Part shown: piece after piece, positions 45,683-57,907 of the stretch | Layout: every line of letters begins with the position of its first letter | Numbering within the stretch: position 1 is the first letter of the stretch | Source of the DNA: Ischnura elegans | Taxonomy: Eukaryota; Arthropoda; Insecta; Odonata; Coenagrionidae | DNA: 64,000 bases | Assembly (NCBI RefSeq): GCF_921293095.1 | Contig: NC_060254.1 | Span: 111,562,917-111,626,916, forward strand | Reading direction: 5' to 3' | Position numbers and translations under genes: made by a program | Notes under the pieces: model-generated | Told to the model about the DNA's origin: nothing | Seen by the model: the letters and a program-made list of their open reading frames with translations, nothing else | Databases searched by the model: none

Positions 45683-47250
45683 ATAGGGTGGTTTCCAATT
45701 ATTTTCTTATTGCCTAAATCGAAAGATTATTACTCCTGGAGTACGAGTTTCACACTTTTAGATTTTTAAATGACAATATCTATTTTTCGCGATTAAACGA
45801 AATTTCAAGCGCGTGAAAGCGCGACGGCTAAAGCCCGTATGACACTTGCCAATTTATTGGCCAGTATATCGGCGCGCAATATTGGTTAAAATATTGGGCT
45901 TTAGGCATCGTATGACACGTACCAATATTTACACCAATATTGGCCGTTATAGTGTTCTAATACCCCACTAGAGAACGCCACATAACACAAAATGACAAAA
46001 GAGCATCTCAAGACGCAGGTTAATTGCCAATGAGCTACAGAATGGGAGGTGGCATAATAATTGTAAATTTAATAACTATTTCGAGGGGCTGCAAAGATAT
46101 TCTCGAATTGCTCGAAATTTCATTCGGGTGAGTTCCTTGAATGATGAGAGATAGGCAATATGGTGATCTCATAGGTGAGCCAAGATAACGTAGCGGCTCG
46201 TTTTGGCTGGAATATGTTCATCGAATAAACAGAGATTGTGTCATCAATTGGGACTTTCACCCGAAACTTAAGCGCTCAAATCATGAAAAATAGTTTAATA
46301 ATTGTAAAATAAACAAAATATAGACGCTATCGAGGAGAAACACAACGTTTTTATTCATTAAATATCCGAAATGTTATTTCCGAATTACCCACTTTAGACA
46401 GTTGATGTTTGTGAATTTATATTCTCTCAAAGTACACATTAATTATTTGAGCTATTTCATGGGTTGCTATGCTTGTAAAGTTTTTATATATGATATTAAA
46501 ATTCCGAGGTGAAATGTTTTGCAAAGAGCTTCTAGTTTTGGCCACTAGGAGTCGACAAGACTGAGTTCTGATTGGAGATTGGCCTCGAGAAAATAGAACC
46601 TGTTCTAAATTGTAGATTGGCCAAGAAATTGTGCCCAATATTGTGAAACTGAGATTGGGCTAGAAATTGGCGTGTGTCAGTGGGTACACAATCCCATATC
46701 CAATGGATTGGCCAATAAATTGGCAAGTGTCATACGGGCTTTAGTAGGAATGATGGGAAAAGTCTGTGTGACGTATTTATGGTTCCCCCTGCCGCCTTGT
46801 AAGGTGAACTTGGAGCGAGGCTTGAGCGCTGATACGACGCAGGCTGCTAGCAGGTAGCTGAGTACCCTGCTAGCAGGCAGCGCTTGGCTTAAATAAGGAT
46901 TACTATTCCCCTATCAAACGAAGGAAACTTTCCGAACTTAGGTATTTTTAATGTGTGATTATTAAGAGATGTTTCCCTAAGCTCTGTGCCTCATGCATGC
47001 ATTAGTAATCTCAGACAATGTAAAACTCTTATCCACTCGTATAGAAACTAGGTCCCTGTGACGTCACGTGGAGTGGCATCGCATGGGCGCCAATCTGGCC
47101 TTTTTCAAATGAAGTTAAAATTGACCGTTGCCATTCGTCGAAACTGGGATTTCTAAAACCAAATAATTTGTATATTATGAATGCACTAATGGTGGGTAAG
47201 GAATCGCAATCATTGCATTTCGTTTCATTTGATGAGGGAAACCACCCTAT
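45683..47250 (+). mobile_element. TIR element family '666', copy 3, interrupted
   Basis: Starts ATAGGGTGGTTTCC and ends GGAAACCACCCTAT, in the same orientation as copies 1 and 2. A 911-bp element with a duplicated TA (45829-45830 and 46742-46743) splits it. The remainder is about 655 bp, close to the 666 bp of the other copies. Flanking bases give no clear target duplication. Confidence 0.8.
45831..46741. mobile_element. 911-bp TA-flanked TIR element nested in the 666 family
   Basis: The ends are perfect inverted repeats over 33 bp: AAGCCCGTATGACACTTGCC then AATTTATTGGCCA, mirrored at the right end. A TA duplication flanks it. Inside, related words (CGTATGACAC, CCAATATT, ATTGGC) recur in both orientations, forming subterminal repeats. 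A TA target suggests Tc1/mariner-like mobilisation. There is no transposase ORF. The frames at 46417-46726 reflect these repeats. Confidence 0.85.
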
Positions 47251-47918
47251 TTTCGTGACAATCATGCTCAATAGGACCACGTAGAGGAGTACACACACTG
47301 TTCCGTAGACTGTTGTTACCTCTCGGCACGATTTTTTATTGTTTTTCATAAGTCTCCGCGACGCGAAGTGATGCGTTTTGGATCACAGAGCCATCATCTG
47401 GTACAAGCCTTCATCTATACCTATATCTACATAATACCCTGTGAGCCACCTCAAGGGTGTTTGGCAGGGGGTGACCAATCACCAACATGCAGCATGCAAA
47501 CGACCGCTTTCACATTCTACCGTACGGCCATAGAAATATTATGCATATTACTAAAATATACGTGCATATTCATGCAACGACGAAACTTGTCAAAGGTCAG
47601 TAATTCATATAGCAAGTCCGTGTAAAATTAGGACTATGGAAGAAAAAAACATGCAACGAGTCTTCTTAGCGAGTGATGGCATTAATTCTATTTGTTGGGA
47701 CACCGCGGCGTCAAACTCTTACTAAATGTAAAATTTTGTCGAAAAACATTGTCCGCAACACCCCTAATTTGGGGAAGAAGTGGGAGCACGTCATGAGAAC
47801 GGGCAAGAGCTATTGCAAGAAAATCTGCATATTATCCACGGCTTATTAGAGAGGCGATAGAAATTTCTAAACGACCTATGAATTTTAACAGGGATGATGG
47901 ATATAATTTAAGCCATGT
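47251..47918. other. Intergenic DNA with one minus-strand hammerhead-like motif
   Basis: The minus strand at 47365-47405 reads CAGATGATGG + CTCTGTGATCC + AAAAC, near-identical to the motif at 24056-24100. The GAAA box is AAAA here, so it is more degraded. No gene seen. Confidence 0.35.
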
Positions 47919-48278
47919 GTGGAAGAGATATATTTCGAAAATTTGATAACAATATTCCACTTTTCATCTTCCTTTTTTATAGTAGATGTTTTAAAGAAGT
48001 TGGCTTTTATTTTATTTCTATTTACTTTTTTAAATACCTTGACAACAATGGACCAGTTTTTCCAACGGTACGATAGATGTTTATATTTTCATTCTCCTGA
48101 CGACGTTCCCAGTAAGTGGAATGAAACGTTGAGACAAATATTAAGCACGCAGACGTACACCCGAAAATGGATTATAATAGTGCAACTAGACGGTTACTTT
48201 CTCATGCACATAACTTCGTACAGAATATTGCAAAAGGAATGGAAATATCCTTGGCAAAAGACAAATGATGACCTATAA
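47919..48278 (+). CDS. Unrecognised 119-codon ORF
   Basis: Non-ATG or ATG starts are possible. An internal Met (48049) begins MDQFFQRYDRCLYFHSPDD. The N-terminal ~50 residues are hydrophobic; the rest is tryptophan-rich and mixed charge. A good splice acceptor (TTCCTTTTTTATAG) lies at about 47983, inside the ORF, so it might be an exon starting there. I recognise no family. It may be chance. Confidence 0.2.
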   Translation: MEEIYFENLITIFHFSSSFFIVDVLKKLAFILFLFTFLNTLTTMDQFFQRYDRCLYFHSPDDVPSKWNETLRQILSTQTYTRKWIIIVQLDGYFLMHITSYRILQKEWKYPWQKTNDDL

Positions 48279-50940
48279 ATTCATACGAATAGGTATTGGC
48301 GATGGAAATGGAATGCACCTTTTACGATGGAATGAAATATGCATATAAAAGGTTAAAAATGATGTTATGTTGTAAATTATGGCTGCAACGAGAAAAAACA
48401 TATCCATGATAAAATATAAACTGCTAGTAGTAATTTCTAACGCTTTAATATAAACTCGAACGCCTAATTACTACTTAATGATGGTAAGTAATGCTAAGTT
48501 ATATTTAAAACCCTCTATCAAATTTCTCGTAGCCTATCTCAACGCGAACTTTAATAGCCATTGCTTAAAGTTAGAAGTGATCCCTAAGTACGTCAATTTG
48601 TGTTGTAAATCACCCTCTAGGCAGTAGAGATTAAAAGTAAAGTGTTGAAATTACCATTTCTAGTTTAGTTATTGTTATGGATTTATCGCATTTCCACCAA
48701 GTCAAACCTGATACGATTACATACGAGGTACAACATCTCCAGGAAAGAAATTCTATAGCATCTACAGAAATGTCTGTGTAATATAGATTCCATTTCTGCA
48801 TGAACAGTTAAGGTTTTCCAGGTTTCGCTAGGAAGCAGGCCCACCTCGGCCTTGGAGTAAGCGTGTACCCTCCCCCTCCTACTCCCATTCTCTTCCCCGG
48901 TGAGAGTTCAGTGGAAAGAATACCACAGGGATACAAGGCGCCGCTGCTCAAAGGGTATCGGCCGAAGAGCATTCGACTGCAGCAACGAGGGCAACTTGTG
49001 AAACAAGAACGACATAAGCAATCCCGTCTTTCTAACCGCCAAAGCTTTTCAAAAGACTAAACAACCACGTCAATCATTCTGATGGTCAGCTTCTCTCGTC
49101 CGCAAAATTCCGGAAGCAAAGGTATGAGCAAAAATGTTGCAATTGTTTAATCACATTTTCAACAAAATTAATTTATAAAATAAAGTTTTATTTTATGATT
49201 GTGGAGGTAATGCTTATTAAAACCTCCAATTCCGGAAGTATGAGACACAATGCGGAACCAATCTACTGATTCACCAAGTGCCTACATACCCCGAAGATCA
49301 TTCGGCAAGCGTACTCAGAAGACGTTGATATACATAACGAATACACAAGAGTAGTTTAATTTTAGAGGCAGCTTTTGAAACAAGTTAACTATGCGAAGAA
49401 AAACCCGTCGTCTATATCTCAAGAATTGCATCAAAAAACCTAAACGCAGAAATTTCCATCTTTTCCGGTATTTTCCCTGGAATTCGAAATTTTTAAGAAC
49501 TCCATTCACGGTGGGACAAGCCAAATTAAAAAAATTATCCCCAGACTTAAGTATATAACACCGTGAAAAAATCTTCTATTTCAAGTTAAAAACTCAGGAT
49601 TAGCAATGGCAAAATTTTGGCGTATAACATAATGAAATGTTGTGTAAGTAATATTGAAAATTGAAATTAACTTACCATTCATTCCTCAGGATCACTCTCC
49701 AATGTACAAGAATTCCAAGAAATATCACTCGTATAACTGACACACCACAACTTTCACGTGGACTGGATATACTGAAAATAATGAGGGATAGACAGATATT
49801 AACATAATGCCGTTATCATGCACGAACAGAGAGTACGAAATGCATAAAATTTGAATACTGAAATATTATCGCAACATCATCCGGTAAATAAGATGACGGA
49901 AAAGTTTTGGTAAGAAACGGAGTTGGTGAATAATGTTAAAAAATACACTAATATATTCGATAATCCTTTCTTTATGATTGCAAAGGCCATGTTAGTTAAC
50001 GACCGGGAAGAGAAAATTTAAGAAAACAATACCGAAAGGTCATGGTTGGTTATATTCAGAGGAAATTCCCGAATATTTGCAATAAAGTTAGGCAATTGCA
50101 AACACTTGCCGACTACAACAAAGGAGAGGCGTCTATTTCAACTCCCAAAACGAAATTTTAAGGAATATATCTTGAAGGATCTACGAGTAATACCATGCCA
50201 CTGATAACTGCAAGGTCAGGCAATCTGCGGAGAAATGGCACAGCCTTACAAATATTCAACTATCTGGGTGACAAAGTCCCGAAAATTCTTTCAAAATATT
50301 CTTGCGGCAAGAGCTCACACGACGTGAAAACTCTATTACAATCGACTGTAGCCAACGATGGGAGATAAATCATTATATTTTAGCTGTTCTCAAAACCCCT
50401 TAAAATCACTCAAGAAGCACGTACGGATGACCTTGAAGCACTCCGTCGACGATACACAAATACTCAAATCAGATAAAATAAAACACATTACACCTTAATG
50501 ACGACAATATCACAAAATGACCACTGGATTGTTGTAATGGACAATTGTCCATCATCAGATACGTGGGACATGCAGGCAGCATTGCTGAAACTAGATTACT
50601 AGTCGTCATACTCAATGATGAACGATTTAGACATTCCGTACCACAATAGCAATCGGACCGCGATAAGCATAGCAATAAGGCACGAATTGGGAAAATATCT
50701 CCACTATTCTCGCAGCTTTAATAGGAACAATGAAAGGATATAAATCACTGGTGAAGATATCACGAAAATAATTACTTCAAATCTTTAGATTCTTGGCTGA
50801 AGGTAATACATGTTCTCAAGCGGAATAAAGCGATTATCTCACGTATAATTATTGGCATTAATTACAGCAAATTCATTGATATCTCAAACACTTAAATAAA
50901 ATAGTAATGGCGTAAATATGAAATAGGGAACCGGACACTT
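48279..50940. other. Intergenic or intronic DNA, no gene seen
   Basis: AT-rich, frames below 70 codons. At 50530-50565 the minus strand has CTGATGA followed by the perfect palindromic stem TGGACA/TGTCCA but no GAAA box, a weak relative of the hammerhead-like motifs. Confidence 0.3.
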
Positions 50941-50944
50941 AAAC

Positions 50945-51065
50945 ATGGCTTGGCTACTCACCTCTTAACTCGAAGACGACTATCAATAAACTGAGACGGG
51001 GCGAGGCTCCCGAAGATTCGAAGATTGATCAGGCACGTGATTGGATGATACCTTTGACGTCACGA
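50945..51065. promoter_or_regulatory. Promoter-like patch (E-box, CCAAT, CRE)
   Basis: Within about 100 bp there is a GC-rich stretch (GACGGGGCGAGGC), CACGTG directly followed by ATTGG (inverted CCAAT), and GACGTCAC. These sites suggest a promoter. Direction is unresolved. No coding exon is visible next to it on either side. Confidence 0.3.
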
Positions 51066-52465
51066 AAATAAGGCCAATGTATATTCGTAAATATATATTA
51101 AACTAAGATTTAAGTTATAGATAAAAATAATAGGATATCATTGAAATTAATTTTAAAAAGTAATACTTTATATAAATTAATTTAAAATAATTAAGTTTTC
51201 CAAAGAGCTCGTATCATTTCCTTGTGTTGCGTAATATGTTCGATAGTTTCAGTGATTGGGCGTTTTTGACTCTCCAACGGTTTCAGTGCTCTATTCAACC
51301 AGACGTCGCCTAATTCCATTACTAATCCCCCCACCTCCTAACTTTGACGTAATTTCCTGTCTTGCAAACCGTCAGAAGACTGTGACTCATTATTCAGTGC
51401 CATTTCAAAAATCACTTCCAATCTGTTAGAGTTGCAGTGACTTACACAAAGGGCACGCTTCAGTAATTTGAAAGGAGTGAGGTAATGTGTGCATGAGAGG
51501 TTAGAGAGGAACGATTACCTGTTGCAAACAGCAGCTTGCTGGGATGATATTCTCCTGAATGACCGTGATTTAGTGAGTGAGTAAATCATTATTATTTTGT
51601 GAGCTTTTACTGATGTCATAACCTGAATTCCATTTCTTAGTGCGCCCGTTGTCGGCAAAATGCTATCATAATACACAATATATGCTCGATTTTTAGCATT
51701 TTATGATTCAATTGCATTAGTTAGCTCTCCACTCGACAGCTCCTCAAGGAGTGATACCGGCGAAAATGATATTATTTCAAACTTTGGTATTCTCCGATAG
51801 ATTGTCAGGAAAAAACCGTATCAGAATTTTTTTAATCTCTCTCATTCTCTTATTTTTTATCTATCTCTTAGTTTCTGTATCTTATCTGCATTACCGCAGC
51901 ATAGTTCTTTGTTACCGTTTTTCTGGGTAATGATCCTAAAGTAACTGCATTGGATCTGTTTTACTGCTTATAGAGAATGTGAGTACGGGGCGATGGGAAA
52001 ATTTGGTATGGACGTGCTTGAGGAGCAGAAATACACGAGAGAGATCATGATTACGTGAAAGTTAATGTGCAAGTCCTATGAATCAATTCCAAAATACTAG
52101 AACTTGGAACTTATTAAAGTATAGTGAAAATATAGTTCTAAACCCAATCCTAAATTTCAATGGTGAACTACGAGCCATCGCCATAGTAATGGGCACCCCG
52201 ATTATAATTCCTTGAATTTTATCATTTCTCGGATTACCTCCCTGTTTCACAGAAAGATATAATTTACATCCAACAAATGTGGTCAGTAATTAACATTCTC
52301 TGTTGCTGATTTTTGTATTTAATCGTCTCATTATCAGTGATGAAGATGAATATGATAATTTAAAGTTTACAATTTGTTCAAACGATAAGATTCATAAAAT
52401 TAATATCTGGTATACCAACTTCCAAAAACCTTTCTCATGTTGTTCTCTTTTGTGTAATTTTGCAG
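51066..52465. other. Intergenic or intronic DNA
   Basis: AT-rich. A donor-like GTGAGTGAG at about 51572 could end a short non-coding exon downstream of the promoter-like patch. Nothing else is supported. Confidence 0.25.
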
Positions 52466-52625
52466 TAACGCTGAACTAAGCGTATATCCGGGTGTTAATG
52501 ATGGCGGTCGTCGGGGATGCTGTCACAGATATGAGCAAGAAGTGAGAAGAAATTTGGTGCGAGAAGAACATATGGCACGAGCACGCCGTTGGAGAAAAAC
52601 TTCACTGGAATAATCCTGAATACGT
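52466..52625 (+). other. Possible short exon (splice-site based)
   Basis: A consensus acceptor (TTCTCTTTTGTGTAATTTTGCAG, seen to end at 52465) and a donor (ATAC|GTGAGTG near 52626) bound 160 bp. Its base composition is GC-richer than its flanks. It contains ATGGCGGTCGTCGG opening a 14-codon frame. It is more likely an untranslated or lncRNA exon than coding, if real. Confidence 0.25.
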
Positions 52626-53710
52626 GAGTGAAAAAAATTAATTCAATTAATTTACATTCAAGTTAAATTGGAGTCTATACAGGGCTATCAATTCTTACCC
52701 AGGCGATACGTCGTCTCACTCTCACAAATCTGAAGACTAAATTCTCCAAAAATACAGATGACTCACCTCCTGTCCCGTAACTTTTCATTCTTTTCTCAAT
52801 AGCCCACTATTTCTCATCTGCGGCCCTCTACACCCATAATGAATGATATTTTTGGCAACATTTCATACTGTTTGATGATTATTCTGAAATTAGTGGGTAC
52901 CGTAGCATAGCTCAGTGGATATAAGGACGGGGAATAGGGTAACTGTATGCGAACACCCCTGCTGAGGATTCCCTATAGGGGAGTGAATTTATCCTTAATT
53001 AAAGTCTATTTATGACTGTTTCCCTTGCTAACTTTCGCCATTTCCTGCATTAGGACTGAGGCTGGGATTTCAAAGTTGACATCATATTATTGGAACTGCG
53101 CACCTCTTGTATATAATAGAAGAAGAAGATCGAAATTTCATTACATTCACTTTAACAGATGTGCTCCGCCGATGCAATCCATGGCATTAACAAGTAATTA
53201 TCAGACCTATCTTCTTCCTTCCGCGACCTTCAATTCTCAGCACATTTATGAGGAACCGTTTGAGCCCCCACCTCCAAACTACTTACTCCTTACTCCTACC
53301 ATAACCGACGACCTCAAATTTAAATAAATGGCCTTGTTTCCAACGAAAAATCCACAACCCCCTTTCTCCAGCTGATTGCATTCGTTCAAAGTACAGTTGA
53401 GCGTCGCCATACAATCAGAATTGTTTTGGGATCAAGTCATCATTATCATAAAGTTTGGAAACACCTTTAACATTAAAACACTTTCGGTAAAAAATTTGAA
53501 TCCACTATGGCTCTGTCGTTAAATAATTATAGGTGGTATATAAAATCATTTTAATGAACTTTTTACGCAATATTTCAAGCATTTCTTTATATGCATGTAT
53601 GTATTTTTTAGTCACTTCATCCTATGCTCCGACAGATAGGAATCCACAGTATTAACGACAAGTGTTAAGACATTCGGCTTATTAATGATCTACTGTACTT
53701 CATATCCTTC
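52626..53710. other. Intergenic or intronic DNA, possible SINE at 52900
   Basis: An A-box-like TAGCTCAGTGG is at 52913, but the B box is not convincing. The 100-codon frame at 53025-53327 has a proline-rich end (EPPPPNYLLLTP) and no recognised domain. Confidence 0.25.
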
Positions 53711-53812
53711 CAGTGGCGCAGCGAGGGAGAGGTTTTGGGGGATAACCCCCCCCCCAGAGCTCACAGAAATTTTTAATTTAAATCTATTTTACTTAATTGG
53801 ATTAATGTCGCT
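53711..53812 (+). repeat. Dispersed repeat end, partner of 24905-25025
   Basis: Starts AGTGGCGCAGCGAGGG, then a run of C, GAGCTCACAGAAATTTTTAA and AATCTATTTTACTTAATTGG. This is the reverse complement of 24905-25025 with small differences. Confidence 0.65.
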
Positions 53813-56560
53813 TATAGAATAGAGTGATCGTTAGAAGTGAGAAAGCCCATGCTCATGTAACTAAGGCTTTCTAGATTGTGGCATAAACTATATGTTTATC
53901 AATGGTATAAATTGTAATTTCGATTTTATGGCTTCCAACTGCTCTTTATACGGACTGCCTATAAAGTGAGTACACGATTGAAATCAATATACAGTAATTG
54001 AATTATGAATTTATTGCTTATTGTTTGAATCAAAAATAACCTTATATTTATATACGTGAGTGTACTTGATTTTCGTCAAATGTGAATCCATATTTTCGAC
54101 GTACGTATGAGTTACGTACTCTACTGCAATGCTAAATTCTTTTTCACAAAAAATAATCATTTGACTAAAAATGGATTAAAACAATCAATGACTTAGTCTT
54201 TAAACCACAGAACGAACCACGAACCAAATTCTGAAATTCAATATAAAAGATCATTAAGATTATTTTCATTAGGTAGACACAATCATATTACCTGCTACCC
54301 GATAAATTCAAGAGGAGTTTTGGCTTGTATCGAATTATGACTAAGCTAAAGTTAAGTTACGGAATTTTAAGTTGTAGTGAGCCAACAATTACCTCTTTAA
54401 CAATTTCATTCCGTTGCTAGGTCAAAGCGAGAAGGAGAATAGGCCGAAATAACAAGAAAAATATTTCATGTGGGCCTATTTTTACCGTTAGAGATCCTTT
54501 AATGATATCTATCTAGGAAAAGTCTCTTTGAATTTGTGGACGTTTTATAAAGATTTTGTCGGTGTGGATGCATGTGGAGATGACCGCTTATTCTATGTAT
54601 TTTATAGAAAAATGGCTGCACGTATGATCGACGGAATAAGGATTGGTAGAATGACGGTGACATAACCACTTTGGTCCCAACATACGCCGAACGTCAATGG
54701 TAATTCGGTATTGCATCACGTAACTTCCATGCGATCAGCGAGGGAGTGGATTGCTTATGTGCATTTAGGTGTCAAATACTATCATTCAAGGTATGCTTAG
54801 TCGCCTTTCGTCGGTGTTTCGACTTTAAAATATTTTAATATATTGTATTTGATTTTTATGTGTTCCTCATTTTTCCCCGTGCTCATTTCGTTTGAAATTC
54901 CCTCTTCACGTTAAATATTCGACAGGTGCATGTGTTTACTAAAGAGATTTCTAGCTATCCGACCTCTCCTACTCTTAGACTGGAAGGCAGCATACTTAAA
55001 GAATGGAGAAAGTAAGGTATACGTAAATGAGGAGGAACGGCAAAGTGCTTGAAATGGTGGGTTAGGAGAGAGAGAGAGAGCTTGTGGATGAGATGCGGAA
55101 TAGACAGAGGGTATGGATGGGGGAGTACTTTGGGAAGAGTGGATGTTGGAAACAATGTTAGAGGGTAGAATGTGAGGGAGAGGAAGGGGGAGAATGGGGT
55201 TTTAGATAGAATGCAAGGGAGTAGGGCCTTATTGTGAATGAGAGTGGGAAGTGCTTAAGGAAGAGGAGTTTCCCTGAATGCTTTATAAGTGCTCCTGGAA
55301 AACCTGCCTTAATCGGTTGAATACTTAAATAGTAAATAATTATCCAACACTTAGAAAACCATGAACAGATAATAAGTAATTGAGTTCGTCTCTGGCATAA
55401 ATTGAAATACAGGTGGGAAATAAAACCTAAAGTCACATCACTCAGAATATTGCGTTATTTTCGTATTCATTCGTTTGCTCAGTCGCGAACTCAAATATCA
55501 CTTGTGAAGCGAGACCTTCTCCAGAACTGAATAACTATAGATCAGATCAAGCAATAACTTATTATTTAAATCATAGAACAAACCGTGCATCACCTCTGGA
55601 ATTGAATTTAGAGGACTTCAGGACATTAAATTTTTTTTTAACCAGGAAGGCACAACTATCTTACTTAATATCCTATTATTAAAAGAGGAATTTTGGCTAA
55701 TACCAGCTTAATATTATCCAAAGCATAGTTACGGAATTTTAAGTTCTGGCGAACCAACAATACCCTCTATAATTGCAAGGCCGCAAGAGAGCGAACGAAA
55801 GACGGTCGGCAGTGTTCGGAAGACGTTGGATGACGTAGTTGCCACGAGCGATGCTCCACCCCCTTCAATACCTTCCCCTACTTTCCCCACCCCCTTTCAT
55901 TCCCTTCCCTCCTCACATCTTTCCCTTCCCTCCTCACATCTTTCCCTTCCCCTCCAAAAAATTCGTCGGTAGTTATTCGCTTGCTCCAAAAAAAGTCTTG
56001 CAGCTGATTTATTTACTAAAATCTTTGAAATGCTGTCTGAATTGTCACCATTGTACATAACCGCCCAAATCTACGTCACTTTCTTCTTATCTCAACGTTC
56101 ACGCGATTTTTTGCGACAAAAAGTGACTCCTTTTCAATTAACTTCTAAAGCAGTCATCCACATCACTAAAAGGTAGACATCTAGATTTTGTGATAGCATA
56201 GATAATGTCTATATTTTTATAGTAAGACGTTAATTTTTTAATACAATTGGCGACATGAAGCCAAAAATAAATCTAAAACACGCAATTTTTTAAAGAAAAA
56301 ACGGAATAAAGCACATTTCCGCAAGAAATAGCAATATTTAGTGACGCAATATATCAAAGCTAAGAAATATTTTGGTGAAAAAATAAGCATGGAATGTGAT
56401 AACCCAGTCATATTACAACATAACTTACGTAGTCAAAGCGAAGCGTGATGGCTTCCGAGAGTGAAGCGAAGTAAATAGGTCTCGTCAAATATCAGTTGCA
56501 TCAACGGGTGCGGTCCGTTGAACGCTACCAATGCTTCGTAGCGCCACCATAGATCTTTTA
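53813..56560. other. Intergenic or intronic DNA, no gene seen
   Basis: AT-rich. 54950-55250 is purine-rich on the plus strand, giving a pyrimidine-coded minus-strand ORF of no interest. A CT-rich short tandem repeat (TTCCCTTCCCTCCTCACATC, two and a half units) lies at 55900-55950. Confidence 0.3.
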
Positions 56561-56661
56561 TACAGTAGATGGCGCTTTCCCCTAGCCCCTTACGGCCGGA
56601 GAGCGTAGCCAACATACCGCCCCCCTTTCGCTCTCGGAGTCACGTGGTTCGGGTCAAATTA
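56560..56661 (+). promoter_or_regulatory. Promoter-like patch with AGATGGCGC and E-box
   Basis: GC-rich relative to its surroundings, with TAGATGGCGCT (56564-56574; resembles an insect CTCF core) and TCACGTGG (about 56640), directly upstream of a small ORF. This is a promoter inferred from composition and sites only. Confidence 0.3.
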
Positions 56662-56805
56662 ATGGCGGCGTTTCAATTCTCTGTTGTGAATATCGTTCCC
56701 GCTCCGGTAAAAGACATGCTACTTTTACTAACAGTGCTAGGGAAGTACGTGTCTACTTTGCTATTTATTTTTATTTACGTTTTGCTGTATTATATACGGA
56801 CCTGA
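56662..56805 (+). CDS. Candidate 47-residue membrane microprotein
   Basis: ATG at 56662 in the context ATTAATGGCGGCG. The translation starts MAAFQFSVVNIVPAPVKD and its C-terminal half is one hydrophobic segment (about residues 19-44: LLLLTVLGKYVSTLLFIF...) ending YIRT. It follows a CpG-richer patch. It resembles no protein I can name. It could be a complete small single-pass protein or the first exon of a longer one, though I see no strong donor before the stop. Confidence 0.3.
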   Translation: MAAFQFSVVNIVPAPVKDMLLLLTVLGKYVSTLLFIFIYVLLYYIRT

Positions 56806-57673
56806 TTGCAAAATAGAGTTCACATCAAATCAATTTTTTAGAACTAGTTTCCCCAATTACGCGCAACTGAAGCAGCCTGTAGGAATACATGCTTGTTTTC
56901 GTTTGTGTCCTTTGCAGAGCATCACCTGCGTCCGAAGGCTCCGTTTTTATACGTAAATATATTTGACAGCAGTTAGCAATAACACGGAGGTAGATTACAC
57001 GGTTTGAAAAAGAATGTATACACAACCATAGACTATGAATTTCAACCACCAATCCAGTACATTAATAAGTAATCCTACACAAATGATAGGTACTATCTTT
57101 TTTTCAATAATAAGCTGTTAATAGAATGTCATTGTTAACTAACCATGGGCTTCATGAATTGATAAAAGGCAATTCTAAGGAAAGGCACTTCCAATGTTGC
57201 ATGACTTTCAAAGCCAGAGAAGAACATTAGGAGCTGTAACCAGCTGATTATTCCTCATATCTGGTAATTATCTCTCGTTGCTCAGGGCAAATTGATGAAA
57301 ATATAGCTTAATATCCTCAGAATGTTAATTAACAAAACTACCCGCAATAGTCACAGTGCCAGCATTGATTTTATGAAATTTTATACGCGAACATCTCTCG
57401 TACGTAAGTCAGTGCGCATAAAATGATTAAATATACTTCAACATATACTAGTAAGAAATTCTTGTTTATTAAAGAAACCTTAAACGATATACGTCCACTG
57501 GAGGTGTAATGAAAACATTGCAGATAATAAAGTTCATTCGAAGATGTATTGCCGACAATGAAAAACAAGGTTTGAGTACGAAAGTGAAGCTCAAATTTCA
57601 CTCCATCAAAGAAGACTATAAATGTTACATTCTAAACGACCACAGTGTGTATGTCCATATATTTGGTAAAACA
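56806..57673. other. No gene seen
   Basis: AT-rich, with short minus-strand frames (56825-57052, 57371-57601) without homology. Confidence 0.3.
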
Positions 57674-57675
57674 TA

Positions 57676-57905
57676 GGGGAACCCAGTGCGGAACGGGGTG
57701 GCGGGGCGGAACGGGGCAAGCGATTTTTAAGTGCGAAATAAAGCAGGAGTAAATATAACTAGTCCAAACTGTTGTTGTTAAACATATAAGGAACACCAAT
57801 CTGGGCTAGATATAGTTATTGCCGCTTGCGCAGCACCTTTTTTCGCGTTTAAAAAAATCGCTTACCCCGTTCCGACCCGCCACCTCGTTCCGCCCCGTGT
57901 TCCCC
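57676..57905. mobile_element. 230-bp MITE with GC-rich 54-bp terminal inverted repeats
   Basis: A TA duplication (57674-57675 and 57906-57907) flanks GGGGAAC...GTTCCCC. The ~54-bp inverted repeats contain two GCGGAACG(G/A)GG-type units each and end in AAGCGATTTTT. The centre is about 120 bp of AT-rich DNA. The strong base contrast with the surroundings and the TA target point to a Tc1/mariner-type MITE. The transcript would fold into a long hairpin. Confidence 0.9.
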
Positions 57906-57907
57906 TA

